Source of the DNA: JAEUJM01 sp044221555
GTDB taxonomy: Bacteria; Actinomycetota; Acidimicrobiia; Acidimicrobiales; DATDAH01
NCBI GenBank assembly: GCA_044221555.1
Contig: JBGAOY010000015.1
Span: 30,192 to 94,191, forward strand
Reading direction: 5' to 3'
DNA length: 64,000 bases
Shown: piece after piece, positions 8,478 through 17,437 of the stretch
Layout: each line of letters opens with the position of its first letter
How positions within the stretch are numbered: position 1 is the stretch's first letter
The notes under the pieces: model-generated
The model's database searches: none
The model's input: only the letters and a program-made list of their open reading frames with translations
Told to the model about the DNA's origin: nothing
Translations under genes and position numbers: made by a program

Positions 8478-9448
8478 CCCTGCCCTGTCTGCTGTTGCGC
8501 TCGGTGCCACTCGACGGTTCGGGCGAAGCCCTCGGCGAAGCCGGTGCGGGGCCGCCACCCCAGGTCGCGCTCGATGCGGTGCCGGTCGGCCACCCACACG
8601 TCGGTGTCCCACGGCCTCGGGGCCATCGTGTCCCACGCGGGCTCCACGTCGACGCCCAGCACCTGTCGAGCCACCGCCACCGCCTCCCGCAAGGTCGTCT
8701 GCACGCCGGTGCCCACGTTGTACACCGGGCCGGGGGCCGGTCGCCCGGTGGCTCTCGTGCCCGAGGCGGTGGCCGCAGTGGCGGCGCCGGCGTCGGCGGT
8801 GGCGGCGGCCAGCACGAGGGCGTCGACCACGTCGTCCACGTGCACGAAGTCGCGGGCGGTTCCCGGGTGGGCGAGCGGGGGCAGCCGGCCCTCGAGGGCG
8901 TGCTCGACCAGTTGCGGGACGAACCGGCGGGGGTCCTCCCACGGCCCGTACACCGAGTAGAGGCGCAGGGTGGTGAACCCGGCCAACCGGCAGGCCAGGG
9001 TGCCCCAGGCCTTGGTGAGCCCGTAGTAGCTGTCGGGCTGGGGGGCCTCGTCCTCGGTGGGCGCGTGGTCGCGGGGGCCGTACTCGGACGACGAGCCGGT
9101 GTTGACGAGCACCCTCACCCCGGCGGACACGCAGGCGTGGACCAGGTTGTCGGTGCCGATCACGTTGGTGGCACGGATGGACGGCTCGTCGGTCTGCCAC
9201 GGGTAGGCGCCGTGGGCGGCCAGGTGGAACACCTGGTCGGGGGCCATCACGTGCACCAGCGCGGCCAACTCGTCGCGGGCGCCCAGGTCGACCTCGCGCC
9301 AGTGGAGGTCGTCGAGCACGTCGTCGAGGCGCCAGGTGTGGTGTTCGGGGCGGACGAGCAGGTGCACCTCGTGGCCCTCGGCCAGCAGGCGTCGCACCAG
9401 GTTGGCACCGACGAACCCGGTGCCACCGGTCACCGCCACCCGGGCCAT
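8474..9448 (-). CDS. NAD(P)-dependent sugar epimerase/dehydratase (extended SDR)
   Basis: 324 residues. It has the nucleotide-binding TGGTGFVGANLVRRL at the N-terminus, a catalytic Ser in NTGSSSEYG, the YxxxK pair in SYYGLTKAWG and a DFVHVDDVVDAL substrate-side motif. These mark a nucleotide-sugar epimerase/dehydratase of the GalE/RmlB-like extended SDR group. Start chosen at MARVAVTGG because the fold begins there. It is followed by the membrane protein with a 4-bp overlap. The sugar substrate is unknown. Confidence 0.88.
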   Translation of the reverse strand: MARVAVTGGTGFVGANLVRRLLAEGHEVHLLVRPEHHTWRLDDVLDDLHWREVDLGARDELAALVHVMAPDQVFHLAAHGAYPWQTDEPSIRATNVIGTDNLVHACVSAGVRVLVNTGSSSEYGPRDHAPTEDEAPQPDSYYGLTKAWGTLACRLAGFTTLRLYSVYGPWEDPRRFVPQLVEHALEGRLPPLAHPGTARDFVHVDDVVDALVLAAATADAGAATAATASGTRATGRPAPGPVYNVGTGVQTTLREAVAVARQVLGVDVEPAWDTMAPRPWDTDVWVADRHRIERDLGWRPRTGFAEGFARTVEWHRAQQQTGQG

Positions 9449-9637
9449 CAGCGGGCCGGGCCGGGCACCCGCCGGCCCACCGGTCGGAACCGTCCAGGTC
9501 GTCGGGCCCGCCGGTCGTCGTGGCCCGACGTGGGGGCGGCGTCCCTGGCCCGGCAACGCGCCACCAGCGCGGCGGCCGTTCGAGGTGGGGCGGACTCGGC
9601 CCGCGTGGAGCGACGGCCCATCAGTCGAGGAACGCCA

Positions 9638-10573
9638 TCAGTCCAGGAACGACGTGTAGCCGAAGGCGTCGAGGTACTGCCACGTGGCCGAGCGCACCCG
9701 CTCGACCTCGTCGGCGGTGAGCTCGGCCGCCGTGGCCCGGTTGGCCTCGGGGGTGGCGGCCCGGATGGTGCCCCACGGGTACACCTCGTCGAGGGGCTCG
9801 CCGTTCCAGCTGGGCGCGGCCAGGGCCGGGTGCGGCTCGAGCCCGAGCGCCTCGCACACCGGGGTGAGCGCCTCGAGGGCGTCGGCCATCACGTCCTCGG
9901 CCCGCACCACGTGCACCCGGCCGGGGTACCGCTGCTGGCCCAGCAGGGCCTGGTACTGGCAGGTGGTCCACGCCTGCAGGTAGGCGTCGATCGCCATCGG
10001 CACGGGGCGCTTCTTGGTGTCGGCGTAGGCCGACCAGGGGTTGCGCACCACGTGCAGCACGTGGGCGCCGGGCAGGTCGCCGAGGATGCGGTCGGCGTCG
10101 ACGGTGATGATGGGGCTGTAGCCCACGTACACCTGCTCGTCGCCGCTCGACCGCCAGTCGCGCCACGTCTCGAAGGTGGCGCGGAAGAAGGCGGCCACGT
10201 TGGCGGCCCGTGACCGGCCCGACGCCTCGACCAGCCGGCAGTAGGCGGCGGCCCGCTCGTCGTCGTCGAGGTCGAAGGCCACGTGGCGGAACTTGCTGAC
10301 GTGGGGGGTGCGGGCCCGCACCTTGGTCTCCTCGTCGATGATGGCGCGGAAGTCCTGTGCAGGGCCGGCGTCGAGCGCGAACTCGGGCCAGCGGTACTTC
10401 ACCGGGAACATCGCGGCCAGCCCGTCGTGCACGTGCCGCGTGCCCACCTGGGACTCGAACGGGTACACGGCCAGCTGGGGGTGGCCGTCGAGCGACCGGT
10501 GGGTGACGTTGCCGCCGTTCTCGTACATGGCGCCCAGCATGAGCAGGCGGAAGTCGGTGGCGTCGGCGCTCAT
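9638..10573 (-). CDS. Sulfotransferase-like protein
   Basis: 311 residues, resembling PAPS-dependent sulfotransferases: a 3'-phosphate-binding-like segment VLHVVRNPWSAYADTKKRP and an N-terminal LMLGAMYENGGNVTHRSL region where the PAPS 5'-phosphate loop should be. That loop lacks the usual RSGTT sequence, so catalytic competence is uncertain. Its start overlaps the upstream DUF4915-like gene by 4 bp. A 17-bp near-perfect tandem duplication covers its stop codon (FLD-stop appears twice). In this cluster it probably modifies a glycan. Confidence 0.7.
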   Translation of the reverse strand: MSADATDFRLLMLGAMYENGGNVTHRSLDGHPQLAVYPFESQVGTRHVHDGLAAMFPVKYRWPEFALDAGPAQDFRAIIDEETKVRARTPHVSKFRHVAFDLDDDERAAAYCRLVEASGRSRAANVAAFFRATFETWRDWRSSGDEQVYVGYSPIITVDADRILGDLPGAHVLHVVRNPWSAYADTKKRPVPMAIDAYLQAWTTCQYQALLGQQRYPGRVHVVRAEDVMADALEALTPVCEALGLEPHPALAAPSWNGEPLDEVYPWGTIRAATPEANRATAAELTADEVERVRSATWQYLDAFGYTSFLD

Positions 10574-11703
10574 GACGCAGGTCCCTTCACCTGGAAATCG
10601 TAGAACAGGCGTCGCCGGCGGGCGGCACCCCGGCCGGGTCCGGCCGGCAGCCCGCTCGTGAGGTCGGTGGGGATGGGTTCGATGGCGAACAGCTGGTCCC
10701 CGGCGGGCCAGCGCAGGCTGGAGACCACCTGACCGCTGTCCAGGTTGACTGCGTGGATGCCACAGACGCAGCGATCGGGGTCGAGCCCGGGCGCGTAACG
10801 TTCGAAGCGCGGGAGTACGCGGGACGTTCCGACGAAGGCCATGCCGCCGCAAACGGCAATGCCGCGGGTCCAGCCGGGGAGTGTGGCAATGGGTGTGCAA
10901 TCGCCGGTGCGAGTGTCGACGCGCACCACTTCGCCGTACCCGCTGTTCGCCACGATCAGGTTCGTCCTGTCGAGGAGCCTCGCTGAATGGGGGCGAGTCA
11001 GGCCGCGTGCGATGGGAGCTCGACCTGCGCCCGAGAACACCACGCCGCGTCCGTCGACCGGAAAGTCGCGGTGACCGGGCCGGCGCCGGCCCGGCGCTTC
11101 GGTCGACGCGGTGAAGTAGGAGGTCCTCAGAGAGTGACCAGCGGCGATCGAGTTCAACTGGAGGTGGTTGATCGTGAAGGCGTCGTCCCGGTCGTCGAGG
11201 CATGCCGGCCACCAGGTCCGCTCGTAGGACCCGTCCGACCGGACAGGGCCGACCGAGTTCTCGCCGACGGCGTTCGCCGAGAGGCGGCCGCCCACCATCG
11301 CCAGGTCGTGCAGGTAGAGCCGCCCCGGGAGCGTGCGACTGCGAACGGGGACGAGTGGGCCCGCTCCATCGCCCCAACCGGGCGCGTCGACGGGAACGAG
11401 GTCGTGCACCTGGTTGGGGTTTCGGGTGCAGGCCACGTGGACCACGCCACGTTTGGCGTCGAACGCCAATCCCGACGGGTGGGGGAGTGGGAGATGGGTC
11501 ACCTCACCTCGTCCACCCACCCCGGCAACGGCGAGCAGGAGGTGCTCGTACTCGCGCGTGACGAGCAGCGTCACGTCGAGTGCGTCCAGCAGGTCCCAGA
11601 ACGGGCCTTGCACCCGGTGCCGCAGGAGCACGGGATCGACGGCGGACTCCCAGCCGCCCACCACGTCGAGGGGATCGCGCCAGGCGGCGTCGGCGTCACT
11701 CAC
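10570..11703 (-). CDS. DUF4915/TIGR03032-like beta-propeller protein
   Basis: 377 residues with repeated short beta-strand patterns (LLLAVAGVGGRGEV, GLAFDAKRGVVHVACT, LHDLAMVGGRLSANAVGEN, LIVANSGYGEVVRVD, GIAVCGGMAFVGTS). These resemble the uncharacterised propeller family that accompanies sulfotransferases and glycosyltransferases in glycan clusters. The GTG at 11703 is preferred over an upstream GTG (11754) because GGAAGG precedes it. Family assignment is moderate; function is unknown. Confidence 0.6.
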   Translation of the reverse strand: MSDADAAWRDPLDVVGGWESAVDPVLLRHRVQGPFWDLLDALDVTLLVTREYEHLLLAVAGVGGRGEVTHLPLPHPSGLAFDAKRGVVHVACTRNPNQVHDLVPVDAPGWGDGAGPLVPVRSRTLPGRLYLHDLAMVGGRLSANAVGENSVGPVRSDGSYERTWWPACLDDRDDAFTINHLQLNSIAAGHSLRTSYFTASTEAPGRRRPGHRDFPVDGRGVVFSGAGRAPIARGLTRPHSARLLDRTNLIVANSGYGEVVRVDTRTGDCTPIATLPGWTRGIAVCGGMAFVGTSRVLPRFERYAPGLDPDRCVCGIHAVNLDSGQVVSSLRWPAGDQLFAIEPIPTDLTSGLPAGPGRGAARRRRLFYDFQVKGPAS

Positions 11704-11743
11704 GTCGCGCCTTCCCACACTGAAACGACTTGACGGCGATTCT

Positions 11744-11781
11744 GGAGGAAACACCAGTCACCCGTGACTGGTAGTTCCCCC
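11744..11781. terminator. Hairpin, core ACCAGTCACCCGTGACTGGT
   Basis: A 9-bp perfect stem with a 2-nt loop (11753-11761 with 11764-11772), extended by GGAGGAA and TTCCCCC flanks. It lies between two minus-strand genes, downstream of the GT2 gene, and so probably ends the upstream half of the glycan operon. It is related in sequence to the hairpin at 50004-50042. Confidence 0.55.
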
Positions 11782-11811
11782 AAAGACCCGAGGGACGGCG
11801 GCGCGCGGGGA

Positions 11812-12492
11812 TCACCGGAACTGCCGCCGCAGCTCGAAGGCGCCCCGGTAGAGCCGCAGGGCCGTGCGCACATCGGTGGTCGACCGGCCGCCGTGGCGCC
11901 GGCTGGAGAACAGGGGCAGCTCGATCATCGGGTAGCCCTCGGCCCGGCAGATCAGGGCGAACTCGGTGTCGATCAGATCGTCGTCGCGGGTGAGCTGCAG
12001 CAGGCATTCGAACGCGCGGGGGAACACCTTGGGGGTGCCGTTGATGTCCCACGCCGACAGGTCGAACAGTGCCCGGCACTCCAGGTTGTAGAGCAGCGAG
12101 CCCAGGCGCCGGGTGCGGCCCTCACGGATCTTGCGGTTGGCCTTCACCACGACGTCGGGCAGCACGGCGGCGTAGTGCAGGGCCTGGCGCAGGTCGTCGG
12201 GGTCGGTGCGCGCCGTGTTGGTGTAGCAGAGGGTGTCCCCGGAGGCCTGGGCGAGGCCATGACGCACCGCGGCACCCCACCCGCCCCTCGGGCTGGGAAG
12301 TGACCGCACCACCTCGTGGCGGTCGGCCAGGCCGGCGCAGATCGCCTCGGAGTCGTCCCGGCTGCCGTTGGGGATCAGGAGCAGCTCGGCGGACGCAGGG
12401 AGCCCCCCCACCGCCTCGACGTACTCGTCCACCACCAACCCGATGTGGTCGGCCTGGTTGTGGACGGGGAGGACCACGGAGATCTCAGGCAT
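11812..12492 (-). CDS. Glycosyltransferase family 2
   Basis: 226 residues, GT-A fold. The N-terminus MPEISVVLPVHNQADHIG is the classic GT2 nucleotide-binding start; YTNTARTDPDDL sits where the DxD region lies and DTEFALICRAEGY matches the ED-type acceptor motif. It is short and lacks C-terminal membrane helices, so it resembles dolichol-phosphate-mannose-synthase-like soluble transferases that load polyprenyl phosphate. It overlaps the end of the transketolase C-subunit gene by 8 bp. Such a donor would suit the GT-C-like proteins of the cluster (inference). Confidence 0.88.
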   Translation of the reverse strand: MPEISVVLPVHNQADHIGLVVDEYVEAVGGLPASAELLLIPNGSRDDSEAICAGLADRHEVVRSLPSPRGGWGAAVRHGLAQASGDTLCYTNTARTDPDDLRQALHYAAVLPDVVVKANRKIREGRTRRLGSLLYNLECRALFDLSAWDINGTPKVFPRAFECLLQLTRDDDLIDTEFALICRAEGYPMIELPLFSSRRHGGRSTTDVRTALRLYRGAFELRRQFR

Positions 12493-13456
12493 CGGGCCCG
12501 TGTCCTGCCGCGAGCGCCTCGGTGACGACCGTGACGAGGGCCGCGGCGCTGAGGCCGGCGCGCTCGTGGAACCACGCCTGGCTCCCGACGGGCCCGCCGG
12601 GCCGGAGGCGCACGCCCTGGCGGATCAGCCGGCACCCGAGGCCGTGGTCGGCCACCACCTCGGCCACCAGCGAGCCCAACCCGCCGACGGCGTGGTGGGC
12701 CTCGGCGGTGACCACCAGGGGCACGCCGCGGAGGAGGCGCACCAGGTCGTCCACCGGGGCCGGGGCGATGCTCGCCGCCACCACGGAGGTGCACGCCACA
12801 CCGTCGGCCCGCAGCCTGGCGGCGGCCTGCTCCACCGCCACGGCCACCGCGCCGGTCGACACGATGACCACCCGGTCGCCGCCGGCCGGATCGGCGGCGG
12901 CGTCCTGGTCGGTGCCGTGCACCACCTCGGCCCGGCCCAGCGTGAAGCGGCCGTCCAGGCCAGGCACGGTGGTGGTGTCGTCCTTGCCCACCCGGTAGTA
13001 GACGGGGCCCGGCAGGTCCCAGGTGGCTCGCACCGCGGTCTCCAGTTGGCGGTGGTCGGCCGGGGCCAGCACGGTGAGGCCGGGCAGCAGGCGCAGCACG
13101 CCGAGGTCCTCGAGGCCGTGGTGGGTGGCGCCCTGCACCCCGTAGTCGAACCCCCCGCCCACGCCGATCATCCGCACCGGCAGGCCGTGCAGCACGGGGC
13201 CGTTGCGGATGAACTCGTACGGGCGCAGCGACGCGAACGTGGCCAGCGAGTAGGTGAACGGGACCAGGCCGGCCTCGGCCAGGCCTGTGGCCAGGCCGAT
13301 CATGTTCTGCTCGGCCACACCGACGTTGAAGAACCGCTCGGGGAACCGCTCGGCGAACGGCTCGACCACCGTGAAGCCGAGGTCGCCGGTGAGCAGCACG
13401 ACCCGCGGGTCGCGCTCGGCCAGGTCGACCAGCGTGTCGAGGAGGGCGCGGCGCAT
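12485..13456 (-). CDS. Transketolase C-terminal subunit
   Basis: 323 residues: the pyrimidine-binding domain (GDLGFTVVEPFAERFPERFFNVGVAEQNMIG, with the cofactor-activating Glu in the GVAEQNM motif; quoted here in overlapping parts) and the C-terminal transketolase domain (TGAVAVAVEQAAARL). It pairs with the N-terminal subunit 9 bp upstream to make a split ThDP enzyme that transfers two-carbon ketol units. Within glycan clusters such split enzymes usually serve synthesis of an unusual sugar rather than the central pentose pathway. Confidence 0.9.
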   Translation of the reverse strand: MRRALLDTLVDLAERDPRVVLLTGDLGFTVVEPFAERFPERFFNVGVAEQNMIGLATGLAEAGLVPFTYSLATFASLRPYEFIRNGPVLHGLPVRMIGVGGGFDYGVQGATHHGLEDLGVLRLLPGLTVLAPADHRQLETAVRATWDLPGPVYYRVGKDDTTTVPGLDGRFTLGRAEVVHGTDQDAAADPAGGDRVVIVSTGAVAVAVEQAAARLRADGVACTSVVAASIAPAPVDDLVRLLRGVPLVVTAEAHHAVGGLGSLVAEVVADHGLGCRLIRQGVRLRPGGPVGSQAWFHERAGLSAAALVTVVTEALAAGHGPDA

Positions 13457-13465
13457 GCGTCCGCC

Positions 13466-14278
13466 CTAGCGGGCGGTGACCTCGTCGAGCGCCTGGAGGA
13501 ACTGGCTGTCGGACATGGGCCAGTAGTGCCAGCCCAACTGCCCCTCCATGAACGACACGCCCTTGGCGAACACCGTGCGGGCCACCAGCACGTGCGGCGC
13601 GCCGGCGTGGGGGTCGAGGCCGCCCAGCGTGTCGGCGAGCCCGGCGGCGTCGTGCCCGTCGACCTCGTGCACGTCCCAGCCGAACGCCCGCCACCGCTCG
13701 GCCAGGGGGTCGAGCGAAAGGACCTGCTCGGTGCGCCCGAGGGCCTGCTGGCCGTTCAGGTCGACCACCGCGACGAGGTTCCCCAGGCGGTGGTGAGCGG
13801 CGAACATCACCGCCTCCCACACCGCGCCCTCGTTGCACTCGGCGTCGCTGAGCAGGGCGAAGGCCCGCCGCTCGGAGCCCTGCAGGCGCCCGGCCAGGGC
13901 CGCGCCGGCGGCCAGCGAGAGCCCCTGACCCAGTGAGCCGGTGGAGAAGTCGATCCCCGGCAGGGCCACGTCGGGGTGCACCCCGAGCAGGGTGCCGTCG
14001 CCGCAGAAGGTGTCGAGGTCGTCCTGGTCGATCCAGCCGCTGAGCAGCAGCGCTGCGTAGAAGGCCAGCACCGCGTGGCCCTTGGAGATGACCACGCGGT
14101 CGCGGTCGTCGTCGTCGGGGTCCACCCCCGCCAGCACGCCGCCGTACAGCGCGGCCACGATGTCGGCCACGCACAGCGCAGAGCCGATGTGGCCCACGCC
14201 GGCCCGGTGCGACTGCTCGAGCACGATGCGCCGGATCTCGCGAGCCATCGGCGCGAGGGCCCCGGTCGGCCCGGTCAT
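13466..14278 (-). CDS. Transketolase N-terminal subunit
   Basis: 270 residues, ThDP pyrophosphate-binding half. HIGSALCVADIVAALY, DRVVISKGHAVLAFYAAL and STGSLGQGLSLAAGAALA are hallmarks, and LSDAECNEGAVWEA ... NLVAVVDLNGQ is the ThDP/Mg motif (GDGx..N form here SDAE...N). The start overlaps the stop of the preceding GT-C-like gene (ATGA), so it is translationally coupled. It works with the C-terminal subunit gene immediately downstream. Confidence 0.92.
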   Translation of the reverse strand: MTGPTGALAPMAREIRRIVLEQSHRAGVGHIGSALCVADIVAALYGGVLAGVDPDDDDRDRVVISKGHAVLAFYAALLLSGWIDQDDLDTFCGDGTLLGVHPDVALPGIDFSTGSLGQGLSLAAGAALAGRLQGSERRAFALLSDAECNEGAVWEAVMFAAHHRLGNLVAVVDLNGQQALGRTEQVLSLDPLAERWRAFGWDVHEVDGHDAAGLADTLGGLDPHAGAPHVLVARTVFAKGVSFMEGQLGWHYWPMSDSQFLQALDEVTAR

Positions 14279-15663
14279 CGGGACGCCTCGGCCAGCACGT
14301 CGGACCAGAGCACCACCGTCTCGCCCGGTCGGGGCTCGAGCTCGGCGGCGTCGTTGGCGGTGCGCAGGTTGCCGTCCTTCGCGCCGAACCACACCCACTG
14401 GGCCCACTTCCCGTGACCGCCGGAGATGCCCAGCACGCCGTTGCGGTACGGCGGTGTGGGCCCCACCACGAAGTCGCGCCGGGACGCGTCGGGGTAGTGG
14501 CGCTCGAGGTAGCGCAGCAGCGCCACGGAGTCGTCGCCGGCCTGGCTCCACGACCGGAGCCCCACGACGGTGCCGACGAGGCACACCGCGACGAACGTGA
14601 CCGCGGCCGTGAGGCCGAGCGCGCGGCTGTGCTGGCGGGCGAAGCGGTAGAGCCCCACCGCGACCAGCGCCGAGCCGATGCTCGACACCGCGTACAACCG
14701 GTCGGCCACGCCGTGCGAGGCGATGGGGAGGGTGATGGCGACCCATGCGCCCACTGCCATCACCGCCAGCCCCACGACCACGAGGCCGGGGCCCGACTCA
14801 CGGCCCCGCTCGCCACGCGCCCACGCCACCACCGCCACCACCGTGGCCACCAGGGTGATGGCGAGCGCCGAGAACCGGAGCACGGACGGGGCGTCGGCGG
14901 TGGCGAAGAGCCCGCTGCCGAAGTGGGCCGACCAGAACACCACGGGGTTGGGCACCAGCACCTCGGGGTCGTACACGGAGTTGGCCGCCGACCACACAGC
15001 CGCCAGCGCCACCGCGCCGGCCACCACGCCCCGCTGCCACGGTCGCACCGAGCGGGGTGCGGGGACCCGTTGCCACGTCGCCGGCAGGAGGACGGCGCCG
15101 AGCAGCAGCACGGGCGTGGACAGCTCGTAGCACAGCACCGACAGCGGCAGCACCAGCGCAGCCGCTTCCCAGCGGCCCCGCGTCAGGAGCAGCAGGCCAC
15201 CCAGGGCGAGGGTCATCCCCACCAGCGAGTTGGTGGTGGAGCCCCACACGGTGATGGTCGTGTGGGTGGGGAGCAGCACCCACACCGCGGCGACGGCCAG
15301 GGCCGTGGTGGGCAACACGAACCGGGTCAGCACCGCGTAGAGGGCCAGCACCACGGCCAGGTACAGCACGCTGACGACGGCGAACAGGGCGACGGGATGC
15401 AGGCCCGCGAGGCGGAAGACCGCGGTGAACACCACCCACGAGCCGGGCCGGCTCGCGAGGATGAAGTGGCCCTGACGGCCGTCGAGCAGCTCGGCGCCGG
15501 CCAGGCTCCAGTCGTCGCTCACGAAGCCGGGACCGAGCGCGAGGTAGACCGCGGCCCGCGCGCCCACCAGCGCCGCCAGCACGCCGGCGGCCAGCAGGTG
15601 GGGACGGGCGAGCGGCGGGCTAGAAGGGCTGCGGCGGGGTGGAGCCGTGGGTCGGCGAGTCAT
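14275..15663 (-). CDS. Polytopic membrane protein, GT-C glycosyltransferase-like (paralogue)
   Basis: 462 residues, about ten membrane segments, and an extracytoplasmic C-terminal domain. The FVSDDWSLAG motif near residue 50 is shared with the protein at 6957-8477, as are the loop WVLLPTHTTITVWGS and SVLCYELSTP. The ATG at 15663 makes the gene overlap the upstream gene (stop at 15620) by 44 bp, which is long; an internal start is possible. It probably transfers a sugar or moves a lipid-linked sugar. Activity is unproven. Confidence 0.75.
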   Translation of the reverse strand: MTRRPTAPPRRSPSSPPLARPHLLAAGVLAALVGARAAVYLALGPGFVSDDWSLAGAELLDGRQGHFILASRPGSWVVFTAVFRLAGLHPVALFAVVSVLYLAVVLALYAVLTRFVLPTTALAVAAVWVLLPTHTTITVWGSTTNSLVGMTLALGGLLLLTRGRWEAAALVLPLSVLCYELSTPVLLLGAVLLPATWQRVPAPRSVRPWQRGVVAGAVALAAVWSAANSVYDPEVLVPNPVVFWSAHFGSGLFATADAPSVLRFSALAITLVATVVAVVAWARGERGRESGPGLVVVGLAVMAVGAWVAITLPIASHGVADRLYAVSSIGSALVAVGLYRFARQHSRALGLTAAVTFVAVCLVGTVVGLRSWSQAGDDSVALLRYLERHYPDASRRDFVVGPTPPYRNGVLGISGGHGKWAQWVWFGAKDGNLRTANDAAELEPRPGETVVLWSDVLAEASR

Positions 15664-16078
15664 CGCCCTCCTGCATCTTCAGGAACGCCCCCGCGCACAC
15701 GCCGGCCGCGGCGAGCAGCGCCAGGAAGAGGCCGAACTTGCGGTCGAGGTCGGTGCCGAGCCCGGTGTCGTCACCGAGCAGGAGCCGGAGCAGCACGAGC
15801 ACGGCGGCCACGCCGGCGCCGATCAGCAGCACCTGGCTGAGCGGCAGCGGGAGGTCGGGCAGGGTGACGTTGTCGGCGAAGCGGGTGATCAGGACGATGG
15901 CCGCCGCCGCCATGATGAGCAGCAGCGGGATGACGCCGGTGAAGAAGTAGCTCCACCCACTGCGGTTGAAGGCCCCGAAGCCGGAGATGCCGTACCAGGG
16001 CAGGAACATCGTGATCAGGTACACGATGCCCGAGCCCACGAGCACCTTGTCGCCGGTGGTGAGTGCTTCCAGATCCAT
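15620..16078 (-). CDS. Four-TM membrane protein with PPQPF tail
   Basis: 152 residues with four predicted membrane helices. The first ends in FLPWYG; the tail is polar and ends GSTPPQPF. GGAGG lies about 10 nt before the ATG. It shares topology and the PPQ(P/A)F end with the tandem proteins at 57636 and 58208. No known function. Confidence 0.75.
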   Translation of the reverse strand: MDLEALTTGDKVLVGSGIVYLITMFLPWYGISGFGAFNRSGWSYFFTGVIPLLLIMAAAAIVLITRFADNVTLPDLPLPLSQVLLIGAGVAAVLVLLRLLLGDDTGLGTDLDRKFGLFLALLAAAGVCAGAFLKMQEGDDSPTHGSTPPQPF

Positions 16079-16102
16079 ACGAGGGTTACCTCCGCTTGCG
16101 GT

Positions 16103-16612
16103 TCAGTGCGATGGGGACGAGGTGCGGTCGTCGGCCGCCGCCACGAGGTGCGCTCGGGCGTCGAGGGCGCCGGCACCCGCCATGCCACCGGCCGCCACGA
16201 GCGCCACGAGGATGCCATACGACGGCTCCATCTCGATCGTGGCATGGAACACCAGGGCGGCGGCGTTCCCGGGCGCGGGTTGTCCGAGCACGAGCCCGGC
16301 CACGACGAGCGCGAGGGCGGTGACCCCGAGGGCGACGGGCACCCACCAGGGCAGGTCGGGCCGGCCGCCGTCGCGTGCGACGCGCGGCGCCGCCAGCACG
16401 ACCGCGAGCACGACGCCGAGCAGCAGGGGGAGCCACGACCAGGGCACCGAGACGTCCCACCCGTTGGCGGTGGCGAGGGGCACGCCCTCGAGCAGCCCGG
16501 TCGTGTCGCCGTGCACCGCCGGCCGGAACCACGGCAGGAACATGGCGACGGAGAACACCAGCACCGACACGACGGCCAGGATCGCAGCGGCCCCGGGGTC
16601 GTGGTCGTGCAT
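16103..16612 (-). CDS. Small polytopic membrane protein
   Basis: 169 residues, about four membrane helices, His/Asp-rich N-terminus, with FLPWF at the end of the first helix as in the neighbouring FLPWY protein. The ATG at 16612 (MHDHDPG) is preferred to 16636 because TAGGTT lies 7 nt upstream, a leaderless arrangement. It is the first gene of the minus-strand glycan cluster. Function unknown. Confidence 0.7.
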   Translation of the reverse strand: MHDHDPGAAAILAVVSVLVFSVAMFLPWFRPAVHGDTTGLLEGVPLATANGWDVSVPWSWLPLLLGVVLAVVLAAPRVARDGGRPDLPWWVPVALGVTALALVVAGLVLGQPAPGNAAALVFHATIEMEPSYGILVALVAAGGMAGAGALDARAHLVAAADDRTSSPSH

Positions 16613-16619
16613 CGGCGCC

Positions 16620-16625
16620 AACCTA
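16620..16625 (-). promoter_or_regulatory. -10 element, leaderless promoter
   Basis: TAGGTT on the minus strand, 7 nt before the ATG at 16612; it would start the glycan-cluster transcript. Confidence 0.5.
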
Positions 16626-16843
16626 CTCGACGCCATCCGGGACGAGCCCCCGACGGCGAGGGATCACACCCCGCACGAGTGCCCCGTCAGACAACCTATG
16701 CGTGTTCTCGACGGCCGGATGACGCCGCTCGCTGCGTTCCGCTTCGTCGCCGAACGCAGAAGAGTGGGACTCCTCAGCGCGCCTTGCGAGCGACGCCCCC
16801 GGCTCGCCGACAACAGGGCAAACGTTGCCTGACGGAGCACTAG

Positions 16844-16849
16844 TAGGTT
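16844..16849 (+). promoter_or_regulatory. -10 element, leaderless promoter of purN
   Basis: TAGGTT, 6 nt before the GTG at 16856. No Shine-Dalgarno sequence. The preceding stretch (16626-16843) has no gene. Confidence 0.5.
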
Positions 16850-16855
16850 CAGACC

Positions 16856-17437
16856 GTGCGCATAGCGGTGCTGGCATCGGGCAGCGGGACCATCCTCGAG
16901 GCCATCCTCGCGGCCGACCTCGCGGTGGCCCTGGTGCTGGTCGACCGGCCCTGCCGGGCCACGCAGGTGGCCGCAGAGCACGGCGTGCCCGCCGAGTTGG
17001 TCGAGCGTGACGGGTTCGGGCCCGACTTCGACCGCGACGCCTACACCCGGCGGGTGGTCGAGGTGCTGCGGGCCCACGAGATCGACCTGGTCGTGATGGC
17101 CGGCTTCGGCACCATCCTGGCCGAGCCCGTGCACGCCGCCTACCCGTCGCGCATCCTCAACACCCACCCGGCGCTGCTGCCGGCGTTCAAGGGCTGGCAC
17201 GCCGTCGAGGCGGCGCTGGATGCCGGGGTGAAGGTGACCGGCTGTACGGTCCACCTGGCCACCCTCGAGGTGGACGAGGGCCCGATCCTGGCCCAGGAGG
17301 CGGTGCCGGTGCTCCCCGACGACACCGTGGACACCCTGCACGAGCGCATCAAGGACGTCGAGCGCCGGCTCTACCCGGCCACCATCCGCGCGGTCGTCGA
17401 CGACGCCGCCCTGCTGACCCCCACGAGGAACCAATGA
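16856..17437 (+). CDS. purN: Phosphoribosylglycinamide formyltransferase
   Basis: 193 residues. PurN transfers a formyl group from 10-formyl-THF to GAR, step 3 of purine synthesis. Seen: MRIAVLASGSGT start, the catalytic ILNTHPALLPAFKG (Asn and His) and TGCTVHLATLEVDEGPILAQ with the catalytic Asp. GTG start with a leaderless promoter. Its stop overlaps the ATG of purH (ATGA). Confidence 0.97.
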   Translation: MRIAVLASGSGTILEAILAADLAVALVLVDRPCRATQVAAEHGVPAELVERDGFGPDFDRDAYTRRVVEVLRAHEIDLVVMAGFGTILAEPVHAAYPSRILNTHPALLPAFKGWHAVEAALDAGVKVTGCTVHLATLEVDEGPILAQEAVPVLPDDTVDTLHERIKDVERRLYPATIRAVVDDAALLTPTRNQ

